Of a DNA stretch of 64,000 bases, positions 1 to 8,031 are shown piece by piece; within the stretch, counting starts at the first letter, position 1; each line of letters starts with the position of its first letter. Source of the DNA: Actinacidiphila epipremni (lineage in GTDB: Bacteria > Actinomycetota > Actinomycetes > Streptomycetales > Streptomycetaceae); assembly GCF_012034175.1 (NCBI RefSeq), contig NZ_JAATEJ010000001.1, forward strand, positions 248,001 through 312,000, given 5' to 3'. The translations under genes and the position numbers were made by a program. Below the pieces are notes generated by a model that was not told the origin of the DNA, did no database searches, and worked only from the letters and a program-made list of their open reading frames with translations.

Positions 1-204
1 GACCGCGGGGGCCCCGCCGTCTGCGGGGGCGATGGGGCGGGTGAGGCGAATTCGCCGTTCCGTGCGTGCCCGGCCGGGCCTGGCGGCAGTATGGACTCGC
101 GCGTACCACACCCGGCGCACCGGGCGGAGGGCCGTCCGCGGCCGGCCGCCCGGGGCTTCACGTGCTCGCACCGCGGGCGACCCGACCCCCGAGGAGAACC
201 CCCG

Positions 205-1062
205 ATGACCGGCTCGGCACGCACCTCCGCATCCGCACCCGCCTCCGCCCCCGTTTCCGATCTGACCGGCTGGCGGCGCGCCCCTTTCACCGCCGCGGAC
301 ACCGCCGCGAAGACCACCCACGACGTGTACGAGAAGGGCGAGGGCCCCGGGGTGGTGCTGGTCCCCGAGGTGCCCGGCATGACACCCGAAGTGCTCGGCC
401 TGGCCGACCACTTGGTGGACAGCGGCTTCCATGTCGCGATCCCGTCGCCCTTCGGGACGCCCGGCCGCGCGATGAGCGCGGGTTACGCGGCCGGCACGTT
501 CGCCCGGCTGTGCGTGTCCGCGGAGTTCCGCGCCTTCGCCACCGGGGCGCACCGCCCCTTCGCCGACTACCTCAAGGCCCTGGCCCGCGACCTCGCCGCC
601 CGCACCCCGGGCCCCGGGGTCGGCGTCATCGGGATGTGCTTCACCGGCGGTTTCGCGCTGGCCGCCGCCGTCGAGGACGTGGTGCTCGCCCCGGTGCTGA
701 GCCAGCCCGCGCTGCCCTTCCCGGTGGGCGGCAGGAGGGCCGCCGACCCGGGGGTGTCGCCGCAGGAGCTGGCAGCGGTGGTGGACCGCACCAAGGAGTC
801 GGGGCTGTGCCTGCTGGGGCTGCGTTTCAGCGAGGACAAGGGCTCCACCCGGGCGCGTTTCCAGACGCTGCGGCGCAGCCTCGGCGACGCCTTCGAGGTG
901 ATCGAGCTGGACTCGGCGAAGGGCAACGAGGGCGGGTTCAAGTCCACCGCGCACTCCGTGCTGACCGCCGAGGTCAGGGACGTCCCGGGCCATCCGGCGC
1001 TGGCCGCCCGCGCGCGGGTGGTGGAGTTCCTGCGCGAGCGGCTCAGCCCCGCGGCGCCTTGA
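205..1062 (+). CDS. Dienelactone hydrolase family protein
   Basis: A 285-residue alpha/beta-hydrolase of the dienelactone hydrolase family. Members hydrolyse lactone or ester bonds with a Cys-His-Asp triad, in the cytoplasm. The nucleophile elbow is visible at about residues 143-148 as G-M-C-F-T-G-G, with Cys145 as the expected nucleophile. The N-terminal 20 residues are Ser/Ala/Pro-rich and probably disordered. The ATG at 205 was chosen because GAGGAG lies 9 bases upstream; an in-frame ATG at 91 has no comparable site and would add a compositionally odd tail. The gene runs convergently into the sigma-factor gene, and their 3' ends overlap by 20 bp. The true substrate cannot be read from the sequence. 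Family assignment is firm. Confidence 0.85.
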   Translation: MTGSARTSASAPASAPVSDLTGWRRAPFTAADTAAKTTHDVYEKGEGPGVVLVPEVPGMTPEVLGLADHLVDSGFHVAIPSPFGTPGRAMSAGYAAGTFARLCVSAEFRAFATGAHRPFADYLKALARDLAARTPGPGVGVIGMCFTGGFALAAAVEDVVLAPVLSQPALPFPVGGRRAADPGVSPQELAAVVDRTKESGLCLLGLRFSEDKGSTRARFQTLRRSLGDAFEVIELDSAKGNEGGFKSTAHSVLTAEVRDVPGHPALAARARVVEFLRERLSPAAP

Positions 1063-1972
1063 GCGCGCCGGGGTTGGTGACCAGGTAGATGCCGGTGACC
1101 TGGTCACCGGCGCCGCTGAGGTCCATCACCAGGACGGCGTAGGGCGAGTCGGCGGAGAAGACCACCGCGGACGGGTCGCCGCCCACGTACCGGTGCCGTA
1201 CGTCCGGCGACCGGTCGGCGTGCCGGGCCGCGTAACGGCCGAGGAAGCGGGCGACGCGCTCGCGGCCCGCCACCGGGCGCAGCGCCGCCCACCGCCCGCC
1301 GCCGTCGGTCCACAGCGTCACGTCGGGCGCGAGCAGGGCGAGCAGCGCCGGCAGGTCGCCGGCCGTCGCGGCGGCGATGAAGCGCTCGGTCAGGTCCCGG
1401 CGCGGGTGCGGCTCGGCGCCGTCCGCGGCGTGGGGCGGGCGGCGGGCCCGTACGTGCGCGCGGGCCCGGTGCGCGAGCTGCCGGACGGCGTCGGGGCGCC
1501 GGCCGAGGATGGCGGCGACATCGGCGTCGGCGTAGCCGAAGACCTCGGCCAGCACGAAGACCGCCCGCTCCAGCGGCGGCAGCGTCTCCAGCACCGTGTG
1601 CAGGGCCGTCGACACCGTCGCGGTCCGCCGGGCCAGCGCGCGGCCCACCGCGATCCGCAGCAGGCGCGCCCGGCCGCTCTCGTACGTCCCGGCGGCCGGC
1701 CCGCCCTCGCCGGCCCCCTGCGGACCGCCGTCCGCCCGTACACCGCCGTCCGGCTGCCCCTCGCCGTCCGGCGGTCCGTCGCCGTCCGGCCGCCCGTCGC
1801 CGTCCGCCCACGTCAGCCAGGTGTCCCGGAGTACGTCCTCGGTGTCGGAGACGCTGCCGAGCAGGCCGTAGACGACGGAGAAGAGCAGTTCACGGTGTCC
1901 CGCGAAATCCCGCGTGGCCCTGTCGGCCTCTTCGGCCCCGTCGCCGGGCCGCTCCGCGGGGTCGTGGGACAT
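1043..1972 (-). CDS. ECF sigma factor, SigJ/ECF41-like, with C-terminal SnoaL-like domain
   Basis: A 309-residue extracytoplasmic-function sigma factor. Sigma region 2 lies at about 22-56 (aromatic-rich, with E-D-V-L-R-D-T-W-L) and region 4 at about 126-176 (L-P-P-L-E-R-A-V-F-V-L-A-E-V-F-G-Y, typical of SigJ/ECF41). A SnoaL-like domain covers about 191-309 and includes D-G-G-G-R at 223-227, matching the DGGGK motif of ECF41. In that group the C-terminal domain controls the sigma factor instead of a separate anti-sigma protein. Two oddities: residues 57-95 are a Gly/Asp/Pro-rich repeat between regions 2 and 4, and the usual WLPEP linker is not seen. The start at 1972 has GGAGG just upstream. 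The usual carboxymuconolactone decarboxylase or oxidoreductase neighbour is absent. Confidence 0.85.
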   Translation of the reverse strand: MSHDPAERPGDGAEEADRATRDFAGHRELLFSVVYGLLGSVSDTEDVLRDTWLTWADGDGRPDGDGPPDGEGQPDGGVRADGGPQGAGEGGPAAGTYESGRARLLRIAVGRALARRTATVSTALHTVLETLPPLERAVFVLAEVFGYADADVAAILGRRPDAVRQLAHRARAHVRARRPPHAADGAEPHPRRDLTERFIAAATAGDLPALLALLAPDVTLWTDGGGRWAALRPVAGRERVARFLGRYAARHADRSPDVRHRYVGGDPSAVVFSADSPYAVLVMDLSGAGDQVTGIYLVTNPGALKAPRG

Positions 1973-2118
1973 ACCTGGCCTCCTCGACGGGCGCGCTCGT
2001 CCGGTGGACGCGCCCGCCACTGAGAGCGGGGGCCGAGGTGAGGTGTGACATCGTCACCGGCGCGGCTGCGCGCCGCACCGGTGCGGTCGTGGCCGCGCTG
2101 CCGTGGCGCGGGCCGGCG

Positions 2119-2619
2119 TCAGTTCTCCGCCAGCTCGTCCGTGGCGATCCGCCCGGCGCGCGCCGTCCGCAGCAGGAAGTCGGCGATCAGCACCAGCTCG
2201 TCGTCGTCGTACTCGGCGCAGATCCCGTCCACCGCCGTGTTCAACCCCGAGAAGAGGTACGTCACCTCGGCCGCGCGCTCCTTGACGACCTGGACCAGGA
2301 CGGCCCGGCGGTCGGTCGGATTCGGGGTGCGCACCACCCAGTTGCCGCGCTCCAGCCGGTCCAGCACGCCGGTCAGCGTCGCCGGGTGCATCCCGGCGCG
2401 CTTGGCGAGCGCGGTCGGCCCGATCGGGCCGTGCCGGCTGATCAGGTCGAGGCATTCCAGGTCGGCGTCCCGCAGGTCGAGGTGCATGCCGACCTGGTGG
2501 TTGAGCAGTGCCATCTGGACGCTGAGGTCGCGCAGGCCGTCCCTGATCCGGTGGGTCAGCCGCCTCCGCCGCCGTGCTGCCGACGCGGCCGACGTGGCCC
2601 CGGGGAGTGTGGAATCCAT
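2119..2619 (-). CDS. MarR family transcriptional regulator
   Basis: A 166-residue winged-helix regulator. The core (about 60-125) shows the MarR pattern: a recognition helix in A-L-A-K-R-A-G-M-H-P-A-T-L-T-G-V-L-D-R-L-E followed by a wing in R-T-P-N-P-T-D-R-R-A-V. An Arg-rich segment precedes the first dimerisation helix. The ATG at 2619 is preceded by GAGGA about 10 bases upstream. A longer reading is possible up to 2748 but adds a Trp/Cys-containing tail unlike the family. No obvious target gene adjoins it: the left neighbour is the oppositely arranged sigma-factor promoter and the right neighbour is a tRNA gene. The ligand and operator are unknown. Confidence 0.85.
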   Translation of the reverse strand: MDSTLPGATSAASAARRRRRLTHRIRDGLRDLSVQMALLNHQVGMHLDLRDADLECLDLISRHGPIGPTALAKRAGMHPATLTGVLDRLERGNWVVRTPNPTDRRAVLVQVVKERAAEVTYLFSGLNTAVDGICAEYDDDELVLIADFLLRTARAGRIATDELAEN

Positions 2620-3042
2620 ACGCAAACGATCCTCGCATCGAGAGCACGCGGAGACATGAAAAGTACCCCATGGCCACGCCGCGACTGCCGGCCGGCCGTC
2701 GCTGCCGGCCCCCATATCTTCGGTGCGCCGGCGGGGACTTTGGCGCACACCATCTCACAACCCCATAAGCGACTCATACGACTTCGCTAAACGCCGCGCC
2801 ACCCTCACTGACCAGTGTGGCGGGCGGTAATCGCGAGGCTAGCGGTGCTGTACATCTACTCCGCCGCCGCCCCGTCGCGGCCCTTGCGGGCGACCGGTAC
2901 TTACGCGGCCACTACGCGCGGGCCGCTAGAGTCTGTGCGACATAACCCCACCGGTGTCACGACCGCGCGACGCCCCGCGATCCACGGGCGCCGGGGCCGT
3001 ACGGCGGCGGCCGGCACCGCAAGGGCGCCGACCGCGCGTGAG
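2620..3042. other. Intergenic stretch, MarR to tRNA-Arg
   Basis: This stretch carries no reading frame with Streptomyces-like codon bias. It is somewhat richer in A+T near 2750-2800 and 2895-2945, so it could contain the promoter of the leftward MarR gene. I could not assign convincing -35/-10 boxes or an operator palindrome. Confidence 0.4.
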
Positions 3043-3115
3043 CGCCCCCGGCAGGACTCGAACCTGCGGCCAAGTGCTTAGAAGGCACCTGCTCTATCCG
3101 CTGAGCTACGGGGGC
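3043..3115 (-). tRNA. tRNA-Arg (anticodon TCT)
   Basis: Read on the minus strand this gives a complete 73-nt cloverleaf. The acceptor stem pairs GCCCCCG (5' end at 3115) with CGGGGGC, the D-arm holds TAGCTCAGCGGATAGAGCA, and the T-arm contains the canonical GGTTCGAGTCC. The anticodon stem GGTGC/GCACT closes a seven-base loop CTTCTAA, giving anticodon TCT (decodes AGA/AGG, both rare in this genome). The discriminator base is G and CCA is not encoded, as is common in actinomycetes. Confidence 0.96.
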
Positions 3116-3541
3116 CGGACAGTGGCCGTGGCTGTCTTTCGCCCCTGGCTGGTTCCGCGACCTGTACCGAGGTCAAGGATAGGGCGCCGCGTCCGTGCTG
3201 CCGTCTGCTTCACCCGCGTGACACGTTGTGGAGGTTCGGTGAAGCGGTCCGATAATCGCAGGCAGGCGCCCGAGCCGCATCGCTTTTGACGGGTCGCAAC
3301 GCTGCTGTTGTGCACTCGTTATGCCGGTGGCTCATTCTGACTCCCGCGCCCCAGGCGACACCGCCGACCAGCGGTTCTGTCCCGTTTGTCGGGTCTTCCG
3401 GGGCCTGTTGCCGCGCCTTTGCGCCGGTCCCGGCCAGGTGTGCGACCTCGCCGCGGCGCTGCCGGCGGCCCCCCGCCGGTCGGGCGTTATCCCGGCTGAT
3501 TGGGGCCAATTACCCGAAATGCGCTTCATAAACGGTCCAAT
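3116..3541. other. Intergenic stretch, tRNA-Arg to the dynamin-like operon
   Basis: The tRNA promoter and the promoter of the rightward GTPase operon should both lie here. Short frames exist, but their composition is not coding-like and they lack ribosome sites. The last 60 bases (about 3490-3540) are relatively A+T-rich, fitting a promoter or leader. I see no terminator hairpin or repeat. Confidence 0.4.
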
Positions 3542-5185
3542 ATGGGGCATTCTGCCGATGTGGCGATCTTGGACGTACGGCCCGAGGTGATCGACGCGCT
3601 GTCCGCACTGCGTGACCGCGTCGACACCGCCTGCTTCCCCTTTCCGCTGCCCGACGCCGCACGGGCCCGCCGTACCCGGCAGGAACTCCTCGCCCAACTC
3701 GACGACTACCTGGTGCCCCGGCTCACCGCCCCGGAGGCACCGCTGCTCGCCGTCGTCGGCGGATCGACGGGAGCGGGCAAGTCCACTCTTGTCAACTCAC
3801 TTATCAGCCGTCGTGTCAGCGAATCCGGCGTCCTGCGCCCGACGACCCGCACCCCGGTACTGGTCTGCCACCCCGAGGACCGCGCCTGGTTCGCCGACCC
3901 CCGCATCCTGCCGGGCCTGGCCCGCGCCTGGGCCGTACGGCAGCGGGTCCGCGGCGACGAGGACCCGCCCGACCGCGGCGAGCCCGCGCGGGCCGAACTA
4001 CGGCTGGAATGCGACGACTCCCTGCCACGCGGCCTCGCCCTCCTCGACGCCCCCGACATCGACTCCCTGGTCGCCCGCAACCGCGAGCTCGCCGCCGAAC
4101 TCATCTGCGCCGCCGACATCTGGATCCTGGTCACCACCGCCTCCCGGTACGCCGACGCCCTGCCCTGGCACCTGCTGCGGACCGCCAAGGAATACGACGT
4201 CACGCTCGCCACCGTCCTCGACCGCGTCCCGCACCAGATCGCCGACGACGTCAGCCGCCACTACGCCGCCCTGCTCACCAAGGCCGGCCTCGGCGACGTA
4301 CCGCGCTTCACCGTCCCCGAACTGCCCGAATCCGCGGGCGGCGGCGGGCTGCTGCCGCAGACCACCGTCGCGGCGCTGCGCGACTGGCTCACGCACTGCG
4401 CCCAGGACCCCGCCGCCCGGCAGCACGCCGCCCGCCGCACGTACGAGGGCGCCCTCGACTCGCTGCGCAGCCGGCTGCCCGCGCTCGCCGCCGCCTCCGC
4501 CGCCCAGCACGCCGCGGCGCTGCGGCTCGCCCGCGCCGCCGAGGAGTCCTACGAACTGGCCGCCCAGCGGATCGACTCCGCCGTGCTCGCCGGCGCCCCC
4601 CTCGCGGGCGAGGCGCTGGCCCACTGGCAGGGCTACCCCGCCTGCGGCCCCGACACCCTGCAGGGCGCCCTCGCGGAGGAACTGGCCGCGCTGCTGCGCA
4701 CCGAGACCGACGCCGCCGACGAGCGCATCACCGACGCATGGCAGCGCGACCCGGCCGGCGCCGCGCTGCTCGACGACCCCGCCTCCCGGCCCGACCGCGA
4801 CCGGGTGGCGGTCGCCGCCCGTATCGACAAGGGCGTACGCCGCTGGCGCCGCGCCCTCACCGACCTCGCCTACGCCCACCTGCGCGCCCACCGCGACGGC
4901 GAACGGCCGGCCGCCGACCCCGAGGACGTCGCGGCACTGTTGGCCACCGCCCTGCTCGGCGCGCGGCGCGGTCGCACCGCGGGGGAGCGGCTCGCCGAGA
5001 CCGTCGGCGCCCAGGCCGCCCTGCGGATGCGCGACGAGGCCCGGGACCGGCTCGCCGACGCCGTGGCCGGGCTGCTCGACGGCGAACGCGACCGCAGGCT
5101 CGCGCCCGTCGACGCCCACGATGTCACCGCGGGGCAGCAGGCCTCGCTGATCTCCGCGCTGTCCCTACTGCAAAAGGAGAGGTGA
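3542..5185 (+). CDS. dynA: Dynamin-like GTPase, DynA type
   Basis: A soluble P-loop GTPase of about 547 residues. G1 is at 73-81 ([10 protein letters not shown]), a G3-like D-A-P-D lies near 165-168, and a long helical C-terminal half follows. No membrane segment is visible. The stop at 5183-5185 is 4 bases before the start of the next GTPase, which does have membrane segments. This soluble-plus-membrane pair beside ssbB matches what I recall of Streptomyces dynAB, whose products stabilise FtsZ rings at sporulation septa; the dynamin identity is an inference from architecture and context. The start is uncertain: ATG 3542, GTG 3560 and TTG 3569 are all in frame, none has a strong ribosome site, and conserved-looking sequence begins at L-D-V-R-P. 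Confidence 0.75.
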   Translation: MGHSADVAILDVRPEVIDALSALRDRVDTACFPFPLPDAARARRTRQELLAQLDDYLVPRLTAPEAPLLAVVGGSTGAGKSTLVNSLISRRVSESGVLRPTTRTPVLVCHPEDRAWFADPRILPGLARAWAVRQRVRGDEDPPDRGEPARAELRLECDDSLPRGLALLDAPDIDSLVARNRELAAELICAADIWILVTTASRYADALPWHLLRTAKEYDVTLATVLDRVPHQIADDVSRHYAALLTKAGLGDVPRFTVPELPESAGGGGLLPQTTVAALRDWLTHCAQDPAARQHAARRTYEGALDSLRSRLPALAAASAAQHAAALRLARAAEESYELAAQRIDSAVLAGAPLAGEALAHWQGYPACGPDTLQGALAEELAALLRTETDAADERITDAWQRDPAGAALLDDPASRPDRDRVAVAARIDKGVRRWRRALTDLAYAHLRAHRDGERPAADPEDVAALLATALLGARRGRTAGERLAETVGAQAALRMRDEARDRLADAVAGLLDGERDRRLAPVDAHDVTAGQQASLISALSLLQKER

Positions 5186-5189
5186 GCCG

Positions 5190-7181
5190 GTGCGCCCGAC
5201 CAGCACCGACCTGTCGTCCACGGCTCCCGAACCGGCCCGCACCCTCCCGGGCCCGGCCGGCGGCACCCCCGCGCAGCCGGGAGCCGAGACCGCCGAACGG
5301 GCCGCGGGCGGGGCGGCGCCCGCCGGCACCGCGGCCGACCCGCTCGGCGAACGGGTCGACGCGCTCGGCGAACTGCTCGGCCTGTCCAGGACCCGGATCA
5401 GCCCCGAGGCACTCGCCGAGACAAGCGAACTGCTGGAGCGCATCGGCGAGCGGCGCCGGCTCTTCCACGACCACACCGTGGTGGCGCTCGCCGGCGCCAC
5501 CGGCAGCGGCAAGTCCGCGCTCTTCAACGCGCTGACCGACCTTCCGCTGTCCGCGACCGGCGTACGCAGGCCGACGACCGCCCGCCCCGTCTCCTGCGCC
5601 TGGCACCCCGAGCGGGCCGCCGGGCTGCTGGACCGGCTGGGCATCGCCCCCCAGGACCGCTACACCCGCCGCCCCCGCATCCCCGCCCCCGCGGGCGGCC
5701 CCCGCCGCCCCGAGCCGGACGGCGGCCCGCCGGCGCAGCCCGGCATCCCGGCCGGCGACGACTTCCTCTTCCCCGTCGAGGCCGACGCGTGCGGTGCGCT
5801 CGACGGTACGGCCGGTGGCGGTACGGCGCGGTGGGGCGGTGAACCGGCCGACGAGGTGAGCCTGGACGGGCTCGTCCTCATCGACCTGCCCGACCACGAC
5901 TCCGCCGCGCCGGGCCACCGGGAGCAGGTGGACCGGCTGCTGCGGCTCGTCGATGTCGTCGTCTGGGTGCTCGATCCCGAGAAATACGCCGATGCGGCGC
6001 TGCATGAACGCTATCTGCGCCCCCTTTCCGGGCATGCGGATGTGACGGTGCTGGTGCTCAACCAGGTCGACCGGCTGCCGGGGGACTCGGCCGACCTGGT
6101 CCTCGACGATCTGCGCAGGCTGCTCGACGAGGACGGCCTCGCGGTGGGCGAGCACGGCGAGGCCGGCGCGGTGGTGCTGGCCGCTTCCGCCCTGACCGGT
6201 CAGGGCGTCGGCGACCTGCGCGCGGTGCTCGCGCAGATCGTCGCCGAGCGGGCCGCCGCCGGCCGCCGGCTGGCGGCCGACCTGGACCGTGCGGCAGCAC
6301 GGCTGCACCCCCTTTACGTGGCGGACGGCATCTATGTCGCGGAGGGAAGCGCCGGGCTGACGGACCAGGCGCGCGAGGAGTTCGTCGACCGGCTGGCCGA
6401 CGCGGTGGGAGCGGTCGGAGCCGGTCAGTCGGCGGAACGGGACTGGGCGAGGGCCGCACGTGCGGAGTGCGGGACGCCGTGGGGGCGTCTGAGGGGAGAA
6501 CGGCCCGCGACCAGCCCCGGATCCCGTGCGACGCAGACTTCACCCGTCCGGCGCAGCGATCCGCATTCCGCGGCCCGTGAGACGGGGCTGGTGGCCTCCC
6601 GGCCGCTGGTGGAGGAAGCCGTACGGGGACTGGCCGCCGACGCCGCCCGGGGGCTGCCCGCGCCCTGGGGGCAGGCGGTACGGGACGCCGCCCGCCGGGG
6701 CGGCGAGGGCCTGCCCGCGGCACTCGACGCGGCGGCCCGGCGGGCCCGCCCTGGACCGCCGGAGCGCCCCGGGTGGTGGGCGGCCGTCCGCGGCGTGCAG
6801 TGGCTGCTGATGGCGCTCGCGGTCGCGGGCGCGGTGTGCCTCAGCACGCTCGCGGTGGGCTCGCTGGAGCTGGCCTGGTGGCCGCCGGTGGTGATGATCG
6901 CGACCGGCGGGGCCGGCGGACCGCTGGTGACGGCCGGCTGCCGGGTGGCCGCGCGCGGCCCGGCCCGCCGGTACGGGCAGGCCGCCGAGCGGCGGCTGCG
7001 GGACGCGGCGGCCGACTGTGGACGGGCGAGGGTGCTGGAGCCGGTCGCGGCCGAGCTCATGCGCTACCGGGAGGTCCGCGAGCAGTTCGCGGTCGTGGCA
7101 GCCGCCTCTCCCTCTTCTGCGCGCGCGGCGCGCATGCGCGATTCCCACTCCGCCGGGACTTCACGCCACTCGTCCGAGTGA
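5190..7181 (+). CDS. dynB: Membrane dynamin-like GTPase, DynB type
   Basis: A 663-residue GTPase. G1 is at 102-110 (G-A-T-G-S-G-K-S-A), with a D-L-P-D G3-like site and an N-Q-V-D G4 motif in L-V-L-N-Q-V-D-R-L. Two hydrophobic segments near residues 534-560 and 562-588 probably form a membrane hairpin, as in bacterial dynamins. The first 50 residues are Ala/Pro/Gly-rich and probably disordered. The GTG start lies behind AAAGGAGAGG inside the end of the upstream gene, so the two are translationally coupled. The probable role is GTP-dependent membrane work at the division site together with DynA. A generic YfjP-like GTPase is the alternative. Confidence 0.75.
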   Translation: MRPTSTDLSSTAPEPARTLPGPAGGTPAQPGAETAERAAGGAAPAGTAADPLGERVDALGELLGLSRTRISPEALAETSELLERIGERRRLFHDHTVVALAGATGSGKSALFNALTDLPLSATGVRRPTTARPVSCAWHPERAAGLLDRLGIAPQDRYTRRPRIPAPAGGPRRPEPDGGPPAQPGIPAGDDFLFPVEADACGALDGTAGGGTARWGGEPADEVSLDGLVLIDLPDHDSAAPGHREQVDRLLRLVDVVVWVLDPEKYADAALHERYLRPLSGHADVTVLVLNQVDRLPGDSADLVLDDLRRLLDEDGLAVGEHGEAGAVVLAASALTGQGVGDLRAVLAQIVAERAAAGRRLAADLDRAAARLHPLYVADGIYVAEGSAGLTDQAREEFVDRLADAVGAVGAGQSAERDWARAARAECGTPWGRLRGERPATSPGSRATQTSPVRRSDPHSAARETGLVASRPLVEEAVRGLAADAARGLPAPWGQAVRDAARRGGEGLPAALDAAARRARPGPPERPGWWAAVRGVQWLLMALAVAGAVCLSTLAVGSLELAWWPPVVMIATGGAGGPLVTAGCRVAARGPARRYGQAAERRLRDAAADCGRARVLEPVAAELMRYREVREQFAVVAAASPSSARAARMRDSHSAGTSRHSSE

Positions 7182-7198
7182 CGGGCGCGAGTGGGGAG

Positions 7199-7225
7199 TT
7201 ATCCACAGATGACAGGTTATCCACA
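7199..7225 (+). promoter_or_regulatory. Two DnaA-box sequences in direct repeat
   Basis: TTATCCACA occurs at 7199-7207 and again at 7217-7225, each within the longer repeat GTTATCCACAGA. The copies are 18 bp apart and in the same orientation. The sequence equals the classical DnaA-box consensus and differs by one base from the Streptomyces-preferred TTGTCCACA. The pair lies about 100 bp before the ssbB start and is followed by an A+T-rich run (TTTAAAAA). DnaA binding here is an inference. Confidence 0.55.
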
Positions 7226-7323
7226 GATTTAAAAAGGTCTGGATTCGACTGTCCGATCCGGGGGGCAGGATGTTCTCAGCGGGTCCCACACGGGGGCGCC
7301 GCCGAGAACGGGAGGACCGTGCG

Positions 7324-7746
7324 ATGAACGAGACCCTGGTGACCGTCGTCGGAAACGTGGCGACGGAGCCCGAGATGCGCACCACCGAGGCGGGCGTGGG
7401 CTTCACGAGGTTCCGGCTGGCCACGACCGCCAGGCGCTGGGACGCCCAGCGCGGCTCCTGGGCGGACGGGCCGACGAGCTTCTACACGGTGCGCGCCTGG
7501 CGCACGCTCGCCGGCCACGTCAAGGAGTCGGTGGGCCTCGGCGAACCGCTCGTCGTCCAGGGGCGGTTGAAGATCCGGGACGACGAGCGCGACGGGCGCC
7601 GCTATACGGACGCGGAGATCGAGGCGGTGGCCGTCGGGCACGACCTGGCGCGCGGCGTCTCGCGCTTCAGCCGGAGTTCGCTGCAGCCGATGGCCCCCCG
7701 CCCCGAACCCGCGACCTCTCCCCAGGCCGACCCGGTCCTCACCTGA
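7324..7746 (+). CDS. ssbB: Single-stranded DNA-binding protein, SsbB type
   Basis: A 140-residue single-domain OB-fold SSB, beginning M-N-E-T-L-V-T-V-V-G-N-V-A and continuing with R-F-R-L-A-T-T-A-R-R-W-D and the F-Y-T-V-R-A-W-R region. The C-terminal tail is short and Pro-rich. It lacks the acidic D-D-x-P-F tip that recruits replication proteins in SsbA. This fits the second, shorter Streptomyces paralogue SsbB, reported to act in chromosome segregation during sporulation rather than in general replication. The ATG is preceded by GGGAGGA. It sits downstream of dynAB after a 142-bp gap holding two DnaA-box sequences, so it may be expressed separately. Confidence 0.85.
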   Translation: MNETLVTVVGNVATEPEMRTTEAGVGFTRFRLATTARRWDAQRGSWADGPTSFYTVRAWRTLAGHVKESVGLGEPLVVQGRLKIRDDERDGRRYTDAEIEAVAVGHDLARGVSRFSRSSLQPMAPRPEPATSPQADPVLT

Positions 7747-8031
7747 GCACGGGCCGGGAGGCGGCGCCGGTCACGGCGGGTTCCTCTCGTGCGCTCGGGT
7801 CTTACGTGGGAGAAGACCCGGCGCCGAGCGGAGATCACCGCTCACGGCCGGCCCGCCGTACCGGCCGCCGTGCCGACGGCCGCGCGGGAGCCGTACCGGA
7901 GCCGTACCGGGGCGGCGGTCCTCGACGTACCCGTTCGCCCCGTGGGGTGGACGTACGGCAAGATGGGGTGTATCTGCCCTCACGCGGCGGAGCCGCACAT
8001 TGGCCCTTCTCGATCTGCCGGACGGTTTCTC

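Noticed and set aside
66..1088. Alternative plus-strand frame overlapping the dienelactone hydrolase gene
   Set aside because: Arg/Pro/Gly-rich with no motif; the other frame carries the G-x-C-x-G-G nucleophile elbow and a ribosome site.
2884..2932. Possible -35/-10 promoter (TTGCGG or TTACGC with TAGAGT)
   Set aside because: Spacers are wrong (20 or more bases) and no rightward gene begins nearby.
3286..3590. Short plus-strand frames just before the dynamin-like operon
   Set aside because: Weak codon bias, no ribosome sites, and they overlap each other in different frames.
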